In this document: one piece after another, positions 37,431 to 46,938 of the stretch
Numbering within the stretch: position 1 is the stretch's first letter
Layout: every line of letters starts with the position of its first letter
Assembly (NCBI RefSeq): GCF_001936475.1
Contig: NZ_MSPQ01000008.1
Location: forward strand, 186,001-250,000
Source of the DNA: Algoriphagus marinus
Lineage (GTDB): Bacteria > Bacteroidota > Bacteroidia > Cytophagales > Cyclobacteriaceae
Length of the DNA: 64,000 nt
Direction: 5' to 3'
The notes under the pieces: generated by a model
Database searches by the model: none
What the model was told of the DNA's origin: nothing
Seen by the model: the letters and a program-made list of their open reading frames with translations, nothing else
Made by a program: the position numbers and the translations under genes

Positions 37431-37462
37431 AAAAATAACCCCGAGGAATTTCCCCGGGGTTA
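37431..37462 (-). terminator. Terminator of the dab-SulP-porin operon
   Basis: Arms AACCCCG and CGGGGTT flank a roughly 10-nt interior with partial pairing. On the minus strand the hairpin is followed by a T-run (complement of 37429-37435). It sits 8 nt after the porin stop and ends the leftward operon. Confidence 0.8.
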
Positions 37463-37469
37463 ATCTAGT

Positions 37470-38822
37470 TCAAAAGGCAAATTGATATTGCATCACCAGC
37501 ATACCTTTTCGAGGATCAGCAGTGTTTTTTTCCAGCTTCTCTCCTATTCCTGAGGCCAAAACAGGTCTGCTTTGATAGTCTAGCGAAAGTTTGGATCGAT
37601 GAGCGGCCTGGAGCCAATTTACTCCTAAATCATAAACGGTAAATGGATTGGCTACTCGCTCAAAATCAGAGACAATTAATTGAGCATAGGGTTGTAAAGT
37701 ACCTAACTTGCCTAACAAGTCATTTCGCATCAGATAGCCCACTTGAGTATAATACACCTGACCTGTACCGATAAGCGGGAAACTATTTCCAGCCCCATTA
37801 AAAGATCCTTGTCCTTGAGTGACCCCATTAGCTGGATTCATTGCACCACCATTTCTAAGGTAATTTGGTCCAAAATCATAATCAATATAGGCTGCGTAAG
37901 CGGTTATTGCAGATCCTTTTTCCTTGTCCAACGGTGAATCAAGAAACACATCCAAACCAAACTGTTTGCTTGGAGCAAGGATTTTTTCACCTTGAGCAGT
38001 AGCACGATACTCCACTGCATTTGCTTGAGAAGCAAAACCCGACCCTATGTTCAGCACCTTCTTTTTACCCAAGTAAGTTCCAACCATGTAAGGGAATTGG
38101 TTACTTTCCTTTTCCCAAAATTGCCACATGAAATATCCTTGATATTGAACCGATGGAGCTTGGGCGCTGTAGTAAGCTTGATTAGTCACTCCATCCGGCA
38201 AGGTTGGCACTGGACTCAACGCGGTCTGTATGGGAAATGGATTAGAGGCTGAAAGTCTGTAATCAAAACCTCCTAATTGACCTTTTGCATACACCCCAAG
38301 TTTTCTTACAAACTGATCTGAAAGATCATTGGTGGACTCCTCAATGAATGGTAGATCCAACCCCAAAATGGTCCCAACTGATGATGAAGAATAGCGAACA
38401 GTTCCATTCACTCCATGAAGTCCAGCGCCCAAAGAAAATTTCTTGGGAATGATTGCATATTCTGCCGTCACATCATGAAGAAACATCCCAGGTTTCCTAC
38501 CTGAAAGCGACCCAAAGCTATTAATTCCGAACTGAGTGTAGATGAAAATCTGATCCGTCAACTGACCAAAAGCCTGATAACGTACTCGTCTCAATCCAAC
38601 ATCAAAGCCATCTGTTTTTGGAGTTCCGAAAATGGTAGATCCCGGATTAAATTCCGTGTATCGAACCCAAATTTGCCCTAATCCCGTCCCTCGGATGTAA
38701 TGGGTTTTCTCATCGTTGAGAAAGATTTTGAGCTCCTTGTCTTGGGCTTTTGCAATAGGTGCCAGAAAACCTAGCAACAGCAATAGCATTCCCAATAAAT
38801 TATATTTTATGAGTTGATTCAT
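37470..38822 (-). CDS. Outer-membrane porin-like protein
   Basis: 450 residues with a cleavable signal peptide ending PIAKAQ (about 27) and many amphipathic strands (YIRGTGLGQIWVRYTEF, DQIFIYTQFGINSFG). The last strand ends MLVMQYQFAF with terminal Phe, as for 16-stranded porins. It lies 80 nt downstream of the SulP permease gene and shares its terminator. In context it probably admits bicarbonate or another anion across the outer membrane; this role is inferred from the operon. Confidence 0.82.
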   Translation of the reverse strand: MNQLIKYNLLGMLLLLLGFLAPIAKAQDKELKIFLNDEKTHYIRGTGLGQIWVRYTEFNPGSTIFGTPKTDGFDVGLRRVRYQAFGQLTDQIFIYTQFGINSFGSLSGRKPGMFLHDVTAEYAIIPKKFSLGAGLHGVNGTVRYSSSSVGTILGLDLPFIEESTNDLSDQFVRKLGVYAKGQLGGFDYRLSASNPFPIQTALSPVPTLPDGVTNQAYYSAQAPSVQYQGYFMWQFWEKESNQFPYMVGTYLGKKKVLNIGSGFASQANAVEYRATAQGEKILAPSKQFGLDVFLDSPLDKEKGSAITAYAAYIDYDFGPNYLRNGGAMNPANGVTQGQGSFNGAGNSFPLIGTGQVYYTQVGYLMRNDLLGKLGTLQPYAQLIVSDFERVANPFTVYDLGVNWLQAAHRSKLSLDYQSRPVLASGIGEKLEKNTADPRKGMLVMQYQFAF

Positions 38823-38902
38823 TTTGATTTTTTTGTACGTAAGGAAACCCGAAAAGCCCTTTTTGTGATTCCAGAGTGACTTTTCCGGATTGCTTACAAA
38901 TA

Positions 38903-40504
38903 CTATTGAATAGTTTTTTTCAACTTTCTTGCAGCCAATTCATGATCAGAGGCAGGAACGTGATTTTCCAGTCCTATAATATGCACTGAGCCCCCATTTC
39001 CTTCATAGTCATGCTGGAAGTGATGTAAATTCTCCATCACAGAGTGATCGACTAGCTTTGTGTTTTTCAAATCAATAGTAACATCAAAACCAGCTGGGAT
39101 TTCTTCCAATTTTCTCTTAATGCCGAGATAGTTTGAGAAAATTGCTGCTTTATCTATCTCTACCAAATATTTATTTCCGTTGAAAGAAACCAAGGTTGGT
39201 GCTTTGAAGAAGGAACTGATTGGAGTACCGTTCACAACGTGCAAAATCACCTTCAACAAAATACCTGCTGCTATACCTACCAGAAGGTCTTCAAAAAGAG
39301 TGAAGAAAATAGTCACTAAGAAAATAGCCAATTGCTCCCGACCGATTTTCAAAGTATTTACAAACTCTTTAGGATGAGCTAATTTAATTCCCACTGTGAT
39401 CAACATTGCAGCAAGAGCCGCATTTGGAATCATTTCGATTACCGGTGTAGCCACCAAGACAAAGATTAGCATGAATAATCCATGGAAGAAGTTTGCCCAT
39501 CTGGTTTTTGCACCGCTGTTGACGTTTGCAGAACTACGAGCCACTTCAGAAATCATGGGAAGTCCTCCTAAAAATGCTGCTAATGTATTACCGGCACCTA
39601 CTGCAATAAGATCACGGTTATTGTCTGATTTACGCTTGTAGGGATCTACCATATCAATCGCTTTCACCGTCAGCAAAGATTCCAATGAACCTACCAAGGC
39701 AAACATGATTATGTATTTAATGAAAATTCCAGTCATAGCCAACCCGCCAAAATCAACATTGTACTTTACGTTCTCCACAAAATTCCCAATATGTAGCAAG
39801 GCATATGTTGGTTCGGTATGTTGAAAATCCATCAACAATTCGGCAGGAATAGCAATTAACAATACTACCAATGGAGCTGGAATTTTTTTGATTATAGGAT
39901 TTTTGATAAATGGCCAACCCATCATGATGGCCAAAGAGGCTACCCCAATTAAAGTCGCTCTCGGATCCATATTTGAAAAGAATTTCGGAATAGCTCCGAT
40001 CATACTAAAGATGCTGAGGCCTTTATACAAGTCAGGATTTACATCCAATAATACTGGAATTTGCTTGGCAATGATGATGATACCAATCGCAGCAAGCATT
40101 CCGTGAATAGCTGATAAGGGAAAGATATCTGCCAGTTTTCCAAGTTTGAATACTCCAAAAAGGACCTGAACTATCCCGGCTACTACCATAGCACCCAAGG
40201 CAAAACGCCAGCCTATTTCTCCGCCGCCAAACTCATTTACCGCGCCAGCTACTACTACGATCAGTCCTGCTGCCGGACCTTTAATTGTTAATTTAGAACC
40301 AGCAATCATACTGACTACCACACCACCAATAATGGCAGTAAGCAGACCCATGATTGGAGGAAACTCTGAGGCTTTTGCAATACCTAAACTGAGAGGCATC
40401 GCCAACAAGAACACCACAAAACCTGAAATGGCATCTGCAGTGAAGTTTTCTTTTAATCCTGCCCATCCATCTTTAGGAAGGGAAAGCTTGGTTGATTTTT
40501 CCAT
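38903..40504 (-). CDS. SulP-family anion permease (bicarbonate/sulfate type)
   Basis: A 533-residue inner-membrane transporter. The SulP core begins DAISGFVVFLLAMPLSLGIA, and KLTIKGPAAGLIVVVAGAV is the conserved motif near helix 3. About 12-14 helices are followed by a short C-terminal STAS domain (VTIDLKNTKLVDHSVMENL). BicA and other SulP members take up HCO3- with Na+, or sulfate. Its place 40 nt behind dabB argues for bicarbonate, but the substrate is not set by sequence. No carbonic-anhydrase domain is fused. Confidence 0.9.
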   Translation of the reverse strand: MEKSTKLSLPKDGWAGLKENFTADAISGFVVFLLAMPLSLGIAKASEFPPIMGLLTAIIGGVVVSMIAGSKLTIKGPAAGLIVVVAGAVNEFGGGEIGWRFALGAMVVAGIVQVLFGVFKLGKLADIFPLSAIHGMLAAIGIIIIAKQIPVLLDVNPDLYKGLSIFSMIGAIPKFFSNMDPRATLIGVASLAIMMGWPFIKNPIIKKIPAPLVVLLIAIPAELLMDFQHTEPTYALLHIGNFVENVKYNVDFGGLAMTGIFIKYIIMFALVGSLESLLTVKAIDMVDPYKRKSDNNRDLIAVGAGNTLAAFLGGLPMISEVARSSANVNSGAKTRWANFFHGLFMLIFVLVATPVIEMIPNAALAAMLITVGIKLAHPKEFVNTLKIGREQLAIFLVTIFFTLFEDLLVGIAAGILLKVILHVVNGTPISSFFKAPTLVSFNGNKYLVEIDKAAIFSNYLGIKRKLEEIPAGFDVTIDLKNTKLVDHSVMENLHHFQHDYEGNGGSVHIIGLENHVPASDHELAARKLKKTIQ

Positions 40505-40544
40505 AATATATGTTTGGGCTTTCTGCCCGATATTTTTTGAATAA

Positions 40545-42479
40545 TTATTTGATAGCCTTAGTGGCTAGATCTTTTGAATTGAATAGTTGCTTTTTTTTGA
40601 GTGCTAACTCTTCTGAACTCAAGGCAGAAATCTCCTGGTCAATTTGACTGCCCATAAAGAGTCTTGCTAAAATCCTGATAGTCACAATTCCCTCCATCAC
40701 AAAGGTGAGTGCGGCTATGGCGGCTAGTAAGATTTGATCCTCGTGAATATGTGAGAACAGTAAATCCTCACCCAAGAAAGTTGGAGAAAGTGGGAAGCCC
40801 ATCAAACCCAAAGCACTGACTAGAAAGAGGAAAGCAACAATTGGATACTTTGCTACATATCCTTTGTAATGGTGTAATCCATGCTGTCCGGTTTGGCGCT
40901 TGAGCCAATCGATGATCAACAAACCTGAAACTCCAAAGAAAATCACCCCACTGAGGTAGATGGCAACTTGAGGCCAAGCAAAGAGCTCGTTCTCTGCGAT
41001 CGCCAAGACCATCCAAAAGTGATTCAAGATTAATAAGATCCAACTTAGTCTTGCCGAGTTTCTCTCTGAAAAGGCTTTTAAAACCATTAATAGAGCAATA
41101 AACCCGAAAATCGTAGGGAGATAAATTCGGATGTTTTCAGGAATTTTAATCTCTGCTACCAACAAACTCAAACCAAGAATATAGCTTGGGATAAAGTAAT
41201 ATAAAACTGACTTATAGCTTAAGAAATCCAATCTATGACCTAGATTTTTCAAAGGTCTGAATACGATTCGATTGATCAGTTTATCCAGATTCCACTCCTT
41301 CAGACTCCAGATATAGAAGGATAGGATCAATCGGGATGTAAAGCCTGACTTTATGTTTTTCTTCTGCGGATTGAAACCATAGAATTGCTCACGAATCAAG
41401 TAGCTGACAATAGAAGGTGAAACCAACAATTGATAGGTTCTTAGGAAAGCATTTCCAGCGAAGTGAATCATTGCCAAGGTTTCCAATCCTGCTGCCACTT
41501 CTATAAACATGATTCCTATCTGAGTCAAAGAAGAATAGCCAATCTGAGTTTTCACAGATGTTTGTACTCTCGCGATCATTGTGGATAGAATAGCCGTAGT
41601 CAAACCAATCAAGGCGATAATGATTCTTACGGTTATTTGATCTTCCCAGAACGGGAAGGTTCGTAATAGAAGGAAAACTCCTAAATGAACTGACAAAGAA
41701 CCGTAGAAAATCGCCGATGAAGGTGTTGGACCTTCCATAGCTCTTGGAAGCCATGAGGAAAATGGAAACTGAGCTGATTTAGCTGCAGCAGCCAAAAGAA
41801 GCATCAGGGATATAAATAAACCTAAGCCAGCATGACCTGCCAAATGCTCGTGCACTAGTTCAGAATTTTCTAGATTGATGAAAGTCACATTCCCGTGCCA
41901 AAGGTGATGACTTGCCCACATCGCCAAGATCATCCCGACGTCACCTATACGATAAATAGAGAAGACTCTAACCGCATTTCGAGTTGGTAGGTAATTATTT
42001 CGATAAAACGCCACAAGAAGGAAAGAAGAAATTCCTAACACTTCCCATCCAATAAACAGTGTTTCAAAATTGCCTGCTAAAACAGTAATGGTGAATCCTA
42101 AGTAAAAGAAGAGGATAGTATTGAAGAATCGCTTATAACCTGGCTCACGATGGAGGTAATATCGACTGTAAAATGTGATCAAAAATGTCAATAATGATCC
42201 TACAACAATGTAAACTGCTCCAATACGATCGAAAAAGAAATCGATCAAAAACTCAAAATTAGGATTTTTGTAGAGTACGTACTCTTCCAAATTCAGGGTC
42301 TGAAATCCGTTAATTCCCCAGAAAATCAAGAAGATAAATATACTTACCAAGTTTAATCCTGCAGTATAGAATGCAACCTTTGAAAGTAGGTTTTCCTTCT
42401 TTTCAGGAACTAATAAACTGACTATAAAACCGATGAGAGGTATCCCAATCATCAGTTGGATCCATGCTGATAACTCCAT
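40545..42479 (-). CDS. dabB: DabB, NuoL-like membrane subunit of the DAB inorganic-carbon pump
   Basis: 644 residues, about 16 membrane helices, related to Complex I subunit 5/Mrp antiporters. Key residues include Glu in LFIGWEVLGISSFLLVAF (near 141-158) and Lys in LLAAAAKSAQFPFSSWLP with the charged WLPRAMEGPTPSSA motif. It is not part of a nuo or mrp cluster. Its ATG overlaps the dabA stop by one base (TAATG). DabB is known to conduct protons that drive CO2 hydration by DabA. Confidence 0.93.
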   Translation of the reverse strand: MELSAWIQLMIGIPLIGFIVSLLVPEKKENLLSKVAFYTAGLNLVSIFIFLIFWGINGFQTLNLEEYVLYKNPNFEFLIDFFFDRIGAVYIVVGSLLTFLITFYSRYYLHREPGYKRFFNTILFFYLGFTITVLAGNFETLFIGWEVLGISSFLLVAFYRNNYLPTRNAVRVFSIYRIGDVGMILAMWASHHLWHGNVTFINLENSELVHEHLAGHAGLGLFISLMLLLAAAAKSAQFPFSSWLPRAMEGPTPSSAIFYGSLSVHLGVFLLLRTFPFWEDQITVRIIIALIGLTTAILSTMIARVQTSVKTQIGYSSLTQIGIMFIEVAAGLETLAMIHFAGNAFLRTYQLLVSPSIVSYLIREQFYGFNPQKKNIKSGFTSRLILSFYIWSLKEWNLDKLINRIVFRPLKNLGHRLDFLSYKSVLYYFIPSYILGLSLLVAEIKIPENIRIYLPTIFGFIALLMVLKAFSERNSARLSWILLILNHFWMVLAIAENELFAWPQVAIYLSGVIFFGVSGLLIIDWLKRQTGQHGLHHYKGYVAKYPIVAFLFLVSALGLMGFPLSPTFLGEDLLFSHIHEDQILLAAIAALTFVMEGIVTIRILARLFMGSQIDQEISALSSEELALKKKQLFNSKDLATKAIK

Positions 42480-44977
42480 TAAATTGAATCGATTAAGTAA
42501 ACTGGAAGATTTCCTGCTTTATCCTTTACATTATCCTGTAAATGCTCGATATGCTCGATTTTACTTACAGGGATATATTGGACAAACTCACCGTCTTTAT
42601 ATTGGAAAAACTTTTTGGTTCTCGGCTCGATCACCACAAAGTGAACCCAATAATTTTTTATCCATTCATAAGTCCCAGGGTTTGCTTCAAACACCCTCAT
42701 CACTACTTCTGGATCATGCTCTACGATCAACATCAATCGAATTGGATCGTGAATCTCTACCATTTGATAAGGCAAACCGGTTTGCAAATCACCATCTGCT
42801 CCATTTGCCACACCAATTAGCCCCATGACATTGTGAGGTAGCTTGGTTCCTGCACCCAGTTTGGCATTATCCATTCTGGAGAAATAATATTCAAGATTAA
42901 TCCCTCCGCAAACAGGAGCCGCAGCACCAAGAATTTTTGTCAGCGCCATTCCATCAGGATCCTTACGATAATCGTAGGAATTAAGAAATGCACGACGATC
43001 AAGAAAGAGTCCCTTAATTGTAGATTTTCGCGAAACAATACAAAGGCTATTTGTGGCGTGATTGTATTCAGGTCTTGGTTCGAAAAGCGAAAAAGCTCGC
43101 TTTTTAACCGATTCATGAATTGAGATCGAAGATTTTGCCTTGGATTGGGTTGCGAATCTTCTGGAACGTTCTACAGAATTCACATCCAATGCCTTATTGA
43201 ATTTCTTCACATTTTCAAGATGTGCTTTCGCATTTTCTGGATTCAAAACATCAAGATCATAAAATTCGATTTCATCCTTAGTGGTATCGTGAAGTGCTCC
43301 GACAAATTGAGTGTTTGATTCGATCTCAATTCCACGTTCGGCTAAAATCGCCCTTACTCTCGCATCATTTGCCATATGTGCAGCTACTCTTGCATTGACG
43401 GAACCTGGCCTACCACAACATGCACCACAATCGTAACCTGCATAATGTGTATTATTTATGCTTGAAGCTCCATGACCAACGAGGTAGATTAAAGGAGAAA
43501 AACGATCCATTAATCCAATACTTCGTAGCATGCCCTCAACACGATCAGCCATTTCTTCCAATTTGAACCCGATCTGTAAATCCCCTTCAAATTCTCCCTG
43601 ATGCTCTATACTCAAAGTTCCTTTAGGATCCATATGCTTGAAAGAAGATACTTCCAAAGCAGATGAAGAAGGACTGAAGATGTTTTTTACCAAATTGACC
43701 GCTGACCAAAAGCCAACTGTCTGGGCACTAATCCATCCTCTGACTAAGGAATGGTTGTATTGATTGAAATGGACATCTTTTTGAAGTTTCTTATGATCCG
43801 CTGTCTCTTTAATGAGATATTTTGGAGTCATCGGAGCTGGGCAAACTTTAGTATGAAATTTCCCAAACTCTGGTTGAAAATAGAACTCCACATTAAAGAA
43901 ACCTGGAGTCCCATATGTAGCGCAATTCGGATCTATAAATTCCAAATATCGACGAGTAGAACATTCTCGATCATCTATGCAAAACAAAGCCTGAAAACTC
44001 GGAAGATTCGGAGATTGGAAAGCTGGCTTCACATGCATGATACCAGCTAATACTTCATCATAATAACTCCACTCAAATGCTTCCTGGAAGCATTGAAGAA
44101 TTAAATCTTGCTCTCCAAAGGGATTGTTCTCGAATAGTTCTGAGGTATGGTGCGGAAATCGAACTCCAATTGGAATCCAGTTTTCTCCAAATTTCTGGTC
44201 CAAGGCATCAATTTCAAGCAAGCATTCGAAGATGACTAAATCCTCAAATTTGATTGATTTTCGATCCAAAAGAGACTCAGGTTGATCTTCTAAGACTGAG
44301 ATCATTCCAGACCAACCTGGATGAGCAAATTGCTGATCAAATAAGTACCAGCCATACGCTTCAGGTTTTCCTACCAGGATTACCAGAAGTGATTCCAATC
44401 TTAAATTCGGATCTTCAATCAATCTTTTTACTCGATCACTTTTAAACAGTGAGGAGTAACTTTGCGCATGAATCTCTCGAATTGATTCCAAAAACCCATT
44501 TGCCTCAAGCGGAAAAGCCCAAAGTGAAATACCTTGGTCCAAATAGGCCGACAGAAGCCTGAAAAGGAATGGATGGATAACTTTATCCAAATTGATATGG
44601 TAATCTACTTTCCAGTGAGCTCGAAACGAACCAACTTTTGAGTAAGGATTCTCGACTTCAGGAGATTCAAGAATTTTCACAGCCCAGTGAACTGCTTCCT
44701 CTTGGCCAAAGTGGTTGCTCAGGATTTTCTGTAAGATTTCGCTTTTAATTTTCCCCTCTTTATAGAGAGATTTATATTCATCGATTGATAAATATCCTGT
44801 ATAGCCAAATTGTACATTGGCTTGTTTTAATGCCTGATGGAATGGAAGGTGTTGAAAAGCATGCAAGGTGTTGTGATGGACAAAGTCCTTCAACGGCGCT
44901 TGACTAGGTAGATAATGCCTTAATTCATGCATGATCTCATCTAATCCATAAGCATGGGAATGCTTTGAATGATTCAT
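42479..44977 (-). CDS. dabA: DabA, zinc-binding DUF2309 inorganic-carbon subunit
   Basis: 832 residues of the UPF0753/DUF2309 family, a beta-carbonic-anhydrase-like subunit that hydrates CO2 to HCO3- in one direction. The zinc ligands match the Halothiobacillus DabA pattern: Cys333 and Asp335 in FCIDDREC, His502 in YLVGHGAS, and Cys517 in GYDCGACCG, with the characteristic 15-residue His-to-Cys gap. The N-terminal LKDFVHHNTLHAFQHLPF motif is family-typical. With DabB it forms a CO2-trapping pump at the inner membrane. Confidence 0.95.
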   Translation of the reverse strand: MNHSKHSHAYGLDEIMHELRHYLPSQAPLKDFVHHNTLHAFQHLPFHQALKQANVQFGYTGYLSIDEYKSLYKEGKIKSEILQKILSNHFGQEEAVHWAVKILESPEVENPYSKVGSFRAHWKVDYHINLDKVIHPFLFRLLSAYLDQGISLWAFPLEANGFLESIREIHAQSYSSLFKSDRVKRLIEDPNLRLESLLVILVGKPEAYGWYLFDQQFAHPGWSGMISVLEDQPESLLDRKSIKFEDLVIFECLLEIDALDQKFGENWIPIGVRFPHHTSELFENNPFGEQDLILQCFQEAFEWSYYDEVLAGIMHVKPAFQSPNLPSFQALFCIDDRECSTRRYLEFIDPNCATYGTPGFFNVEFYFQPEFGKFHTKVCPAPMTPKYLIKETADHKKLQKDVHFNQYNHSLVRGWISAQTVGFWSAVNLVKNIFSPSSSALEVSSFKHMDPKGTLSIEHQGEFEGDLQIGFKLEEMADRVEGMLRSIGLMDRFSPLIYLVGHGASSINNTHYAGYDCGACCGRPGSVNARVAAHMANDARVRAILAERGIEIESNTQFVGALHDTTKDEIEFYDLDVLNPENAKAHLENVKKFNKALDVNSVERSRRFATQSKAKSSISIHESVKKRAFSLFEPRPEYNHATNSLCIVSRKSTIKGLFLDRRAFLNSYDYRKDPDGMALTKILGAAAPVCGGINLEYYFSRMDNAKLGAGTKLPHNVMGLIGVANGADGDLQTGLPYQMVEIHDPIRLMLIVEHDPEVVMRVFEANPGTYEWIKNYWVHFVVIEPRTKKFFQYKDGEFVQYIPVSKIEHIEHLQDNVKDKAGNLPVYLIDSI

Positions 44978-45074
44978 AGTTAGAAAGCTGGTAAATGTGA
45001 GTAAATGGCTTCCTTAAAATAGGAAGCTGTTATTCAATTCAAAAAGATTGAAAAGAATGGCAATTGCCTAAAAA

Positions 45075-45464
45075 TCAAGCAGGAAAGGATTTCCAGTTAT
45101 GAAAAAGATCGTAAAGATGTAATCCTTCCATCTTCGGTTTTGAAGTATAGAAGGTATTCTCCCAGTTTGAGTAATTCTTTGTAGAGACACCTTGAGTTGC
45201 TGTCTCTACAAAATAAAGTAAGGGAAGATTCTCTGACTCTGTTTTCTCTTCTTCTTCTTGACTTTCGATGAGAAGTACCTCAAACTCCGAATCTTCAAGA
45301 AGTAAAGGGTGAAGCTTAGAGTCAGTGATTTCAATGGAAATCTTCGCTTCATCTGAATTTGAAGCAAGGCCTAGCGTATCGCCCATCTCAATTCCAAATA
45401 GGAAAAGAGACCTAAAGACAAATAATAATACGCTTAAGATTAAAGTCATATGTTTCAAAAACAT
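45075..45464 (-). CDS. Small membrane-anchored or secreted protein upstream of dabA
   Basis: 129 residues from the ATG at 45464 (a TTG at 45518 would add 18). A strong hydrophobic segment (MTLILSVLLFVFRSLFLFG, about 6-24) is either a membrane anchor or a signal peptide. The rest is acidic (DSEFEVLLIESQEEEEKTES) with no known domain. It lies 97 nt upstream of dabA on the same strand with no terminator between, so it may be the first gene of the dab operon. Function unknown. Confidence 0.6.
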   Translation of the reverse strand: MFLKHMTLILSVLLFVFRSLFLFGIEMGDTLGLASNSDEAKISIEITDSKLHPLLLEDSEFEVLLIESQEEEEKTESENLPLLYFVETATQGVSTKNYSNWENTFYTSKPKMEGLHLYDLFHNWKSFPA

Positions 45465-46024
45465 CGAAATGTAGTTATTTTTTGAAAAATTTAATAAATA
45501 TTTAAAAGATTTATACAATCCATAATTTTTACTTATATTTTTTCATTATCCATTAAATATACCTTTCCAAAAAGCTTTATTTTAATTATACTGAAATAGA
45601 AAAATTTCACTAAAATCAGGAAAAAAATAAGTCCGGCTATTAACCGGACTTTAGGGGTGATTTAAACAACTTTTACTAATTTTTCAAAAGGGGTGATTTT
45701 TATTAATTCCGCATAAGAGAAATAAAAGTTTAAGTATTTTTGAGGAAGTTAATTTGTCTTGGTAGGGCTAAAACTATTACGTTTTTTAATTTAAAACCTA
45801 AATTTCTTTTTAATCAAAAATGCCGAAAACAGAGCCTTAAAATGAATAACCATTTTTTAAATACTCTGAAAGTTTCAAATGTAGATCTAGAAACTGATTA
45901 GTTCACCCAAAGGAATACTTATTTGATATTAATCAAAAGACTGATATTCTGATTATTGATCACTTTTTTATAAATCCTCATTTTAAGCTTATCAATTGAT
46001 TATTTTGGAGTCAAATTTATATCT
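45465..46024. other. AT-rich intergenic region with short direct repeats
   Basis: No protein gene is supported. AGGGGTGATTT occurs twice (45653 and 45689). A leftward terminator lies at 45622-45652, described separately. The rest is AT-rich and must carry the promoters of the dab operon and of the DJ-1/PfpI gene. Confidence 0.5.
45622..45652 (-). terminator. Leftward terminator-like hairpin with no known gene upstream
   Basis: Arms AAGTCCGG and CCGGACTT around a 7-nt loop are followed on the minus strand by a T-run (complement of 45621-45627). No minus-strand gene lies between here and 46939, so it may end a small RNA or a short unrecognised transcript. Confidence 0.65.
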
Positions 46025-46618
46025 ATGAAAACAGTTGGAATATTCCTTTTTGATAATGTAGAAGTTTTGGACTTTGCTGGCCCTTACGAGGTTTTTTCAG
46101 TTGGTTCTCAATTTTCAGAGTTGAAAGATTTTCAAGTATTTACATTTTCTGCAGATGGTGCCAGTATAAAGGCAGTAAATGGACTTTCGATAAACCCGGA
46201 ATTCGGGATCTCTAATTTGCCTCAAATCGACTATTTAGTAATTCCAGGAGGAGAAGGTACAAAAAAGGTAGTGGCCCAAGAGGAGCTACTTAAGAAGCTT
46301 GAAGGTTTAATTGATTATAGCGAATGGACGATGACAGTCTGCTCAGGTTCTAGAGTTTTAGCATGTTTAGGTCTCTTGGATTCTAGACCATTTTGTACTC
46401 ATAATAGTGTTTATTCAAATATTTCACAGATTAGCCCTTCTGCGATTCCAAGACCAGACAAACGATTTATTCAATCTGATTCAAAGCTCTATACCGCGGC
46501 TGGAATCTCAGCAGGAATAGATCTTGCTTTTTACCTTTTGGAGAAAACATTCGGGAAAAAACTAGCTTTGGAAACGGCACAATATATGGAATATACTACT
46601 TACCCTACTTCAAAATGA
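46025..46618 (+). CDS. DJ-1/PfpI-family protein
   Basis: A 197-residue class I glutamine-amidotransferase-like protein. The nucleophile elbow is TVCSGSRVLACLGLL with Cys106, GPYEVFSVGSQF carries the conserved Glu, and TAAGISAGIDLAFYLLE is typical of the isonitrile-hydratase/AraC-N-terminal-like branch. The DNA-binding domain of AraC relatives is absent. Its stop overlaps the next gene by 4 nt, so the pair is coupled. It could be a glyoxalase-like, hydratase or redox-sensing enzyme. Confidence 0.88.
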   Translation: MKTVGIFLFDNVEVLDFAGPYEVFSVGSQFSELKDFQVFTFSADGASIKAVNGLSINPEFGISNLPQIDYLVIPGGEGTKKVVAQEELLKKLEGLIDYSEWTMTVCSGSRVLACLGLLDSRPFCTHNSVYSNISQISPSAIPRPDKRFIQSDSKLYTAAGISAGIDLAFYLLEKTFGKKLALETAQYMEYTTYPTSK

Positions 46619-46932
46619 TTGCAAATACTCCACCTCCTCCCTACTATGCAGTAATTTTTACGAATCTCAGAACAACAATTGAGGAAGGATATGCTCAGAC
46701 AGCCACCGAAATGGTGGATTTGGCAAGTCAACAACCTGGATACCTAGGATACGAAAGTGTACGTGATAGTCTGGGAATTACCATTAGCTATTGGAAAAGC
46801 TTGGAAGACATCAAAAACTGGAAACAGGTCAGCGATCATCGGTTAGCTCAGAAACTTGGGAGAGAAAAATGGTACAAAGCTTATAAAACCAGGATTTGCC
46901 TAGTTGAGCGTGACTATGGTTTTGAAGTTTAA
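46615..46932 (+). CDS. Antibiotic-biosynthesis-monooxygenase-like (ABM) protein
   Basis: A 105-residue dimeric alpha-beta-barrel protein. YYAVIFTNLRTTIEEGYAQTATEMVDLA and QPGYLGYESVRDS (key Gly-Tyr-Leu-Gly) followed by YWKSLEDIKNWK are typical of ABM-fold heme/quinone-type monooxygenases or stress-response proteins. It is translationally coupled to the DJ-1/PfpI gene, which suggests a joint detoxification role. The substrate is unknown. Confidence 0.82.
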   Translation: MIANTPPPPYYAVIFTNLRTTIEEGYAQTATEMVDLASQQPGYLGYESVRDSLGITISYWKSLEDIKNWKQVSDHRLAQKLGREKWYKAYKTRICLVERDYGFEV

Positions 46933-46938
46933 AAAAAT

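Noticed and set aside
41389..41754. Alternative-frame minus-strand ORF inside dabB
   Set aside because: It lies out of frame within a conserved membrane protein and has no plausible domain.
40545..42479. The NuoL-like gene as part of respiratory Complex I or an Mrp antiporter
   Set aside because: No other nuo or mrp gene is present, and it overlaps a clear dabA by one base; DabB is the better call.
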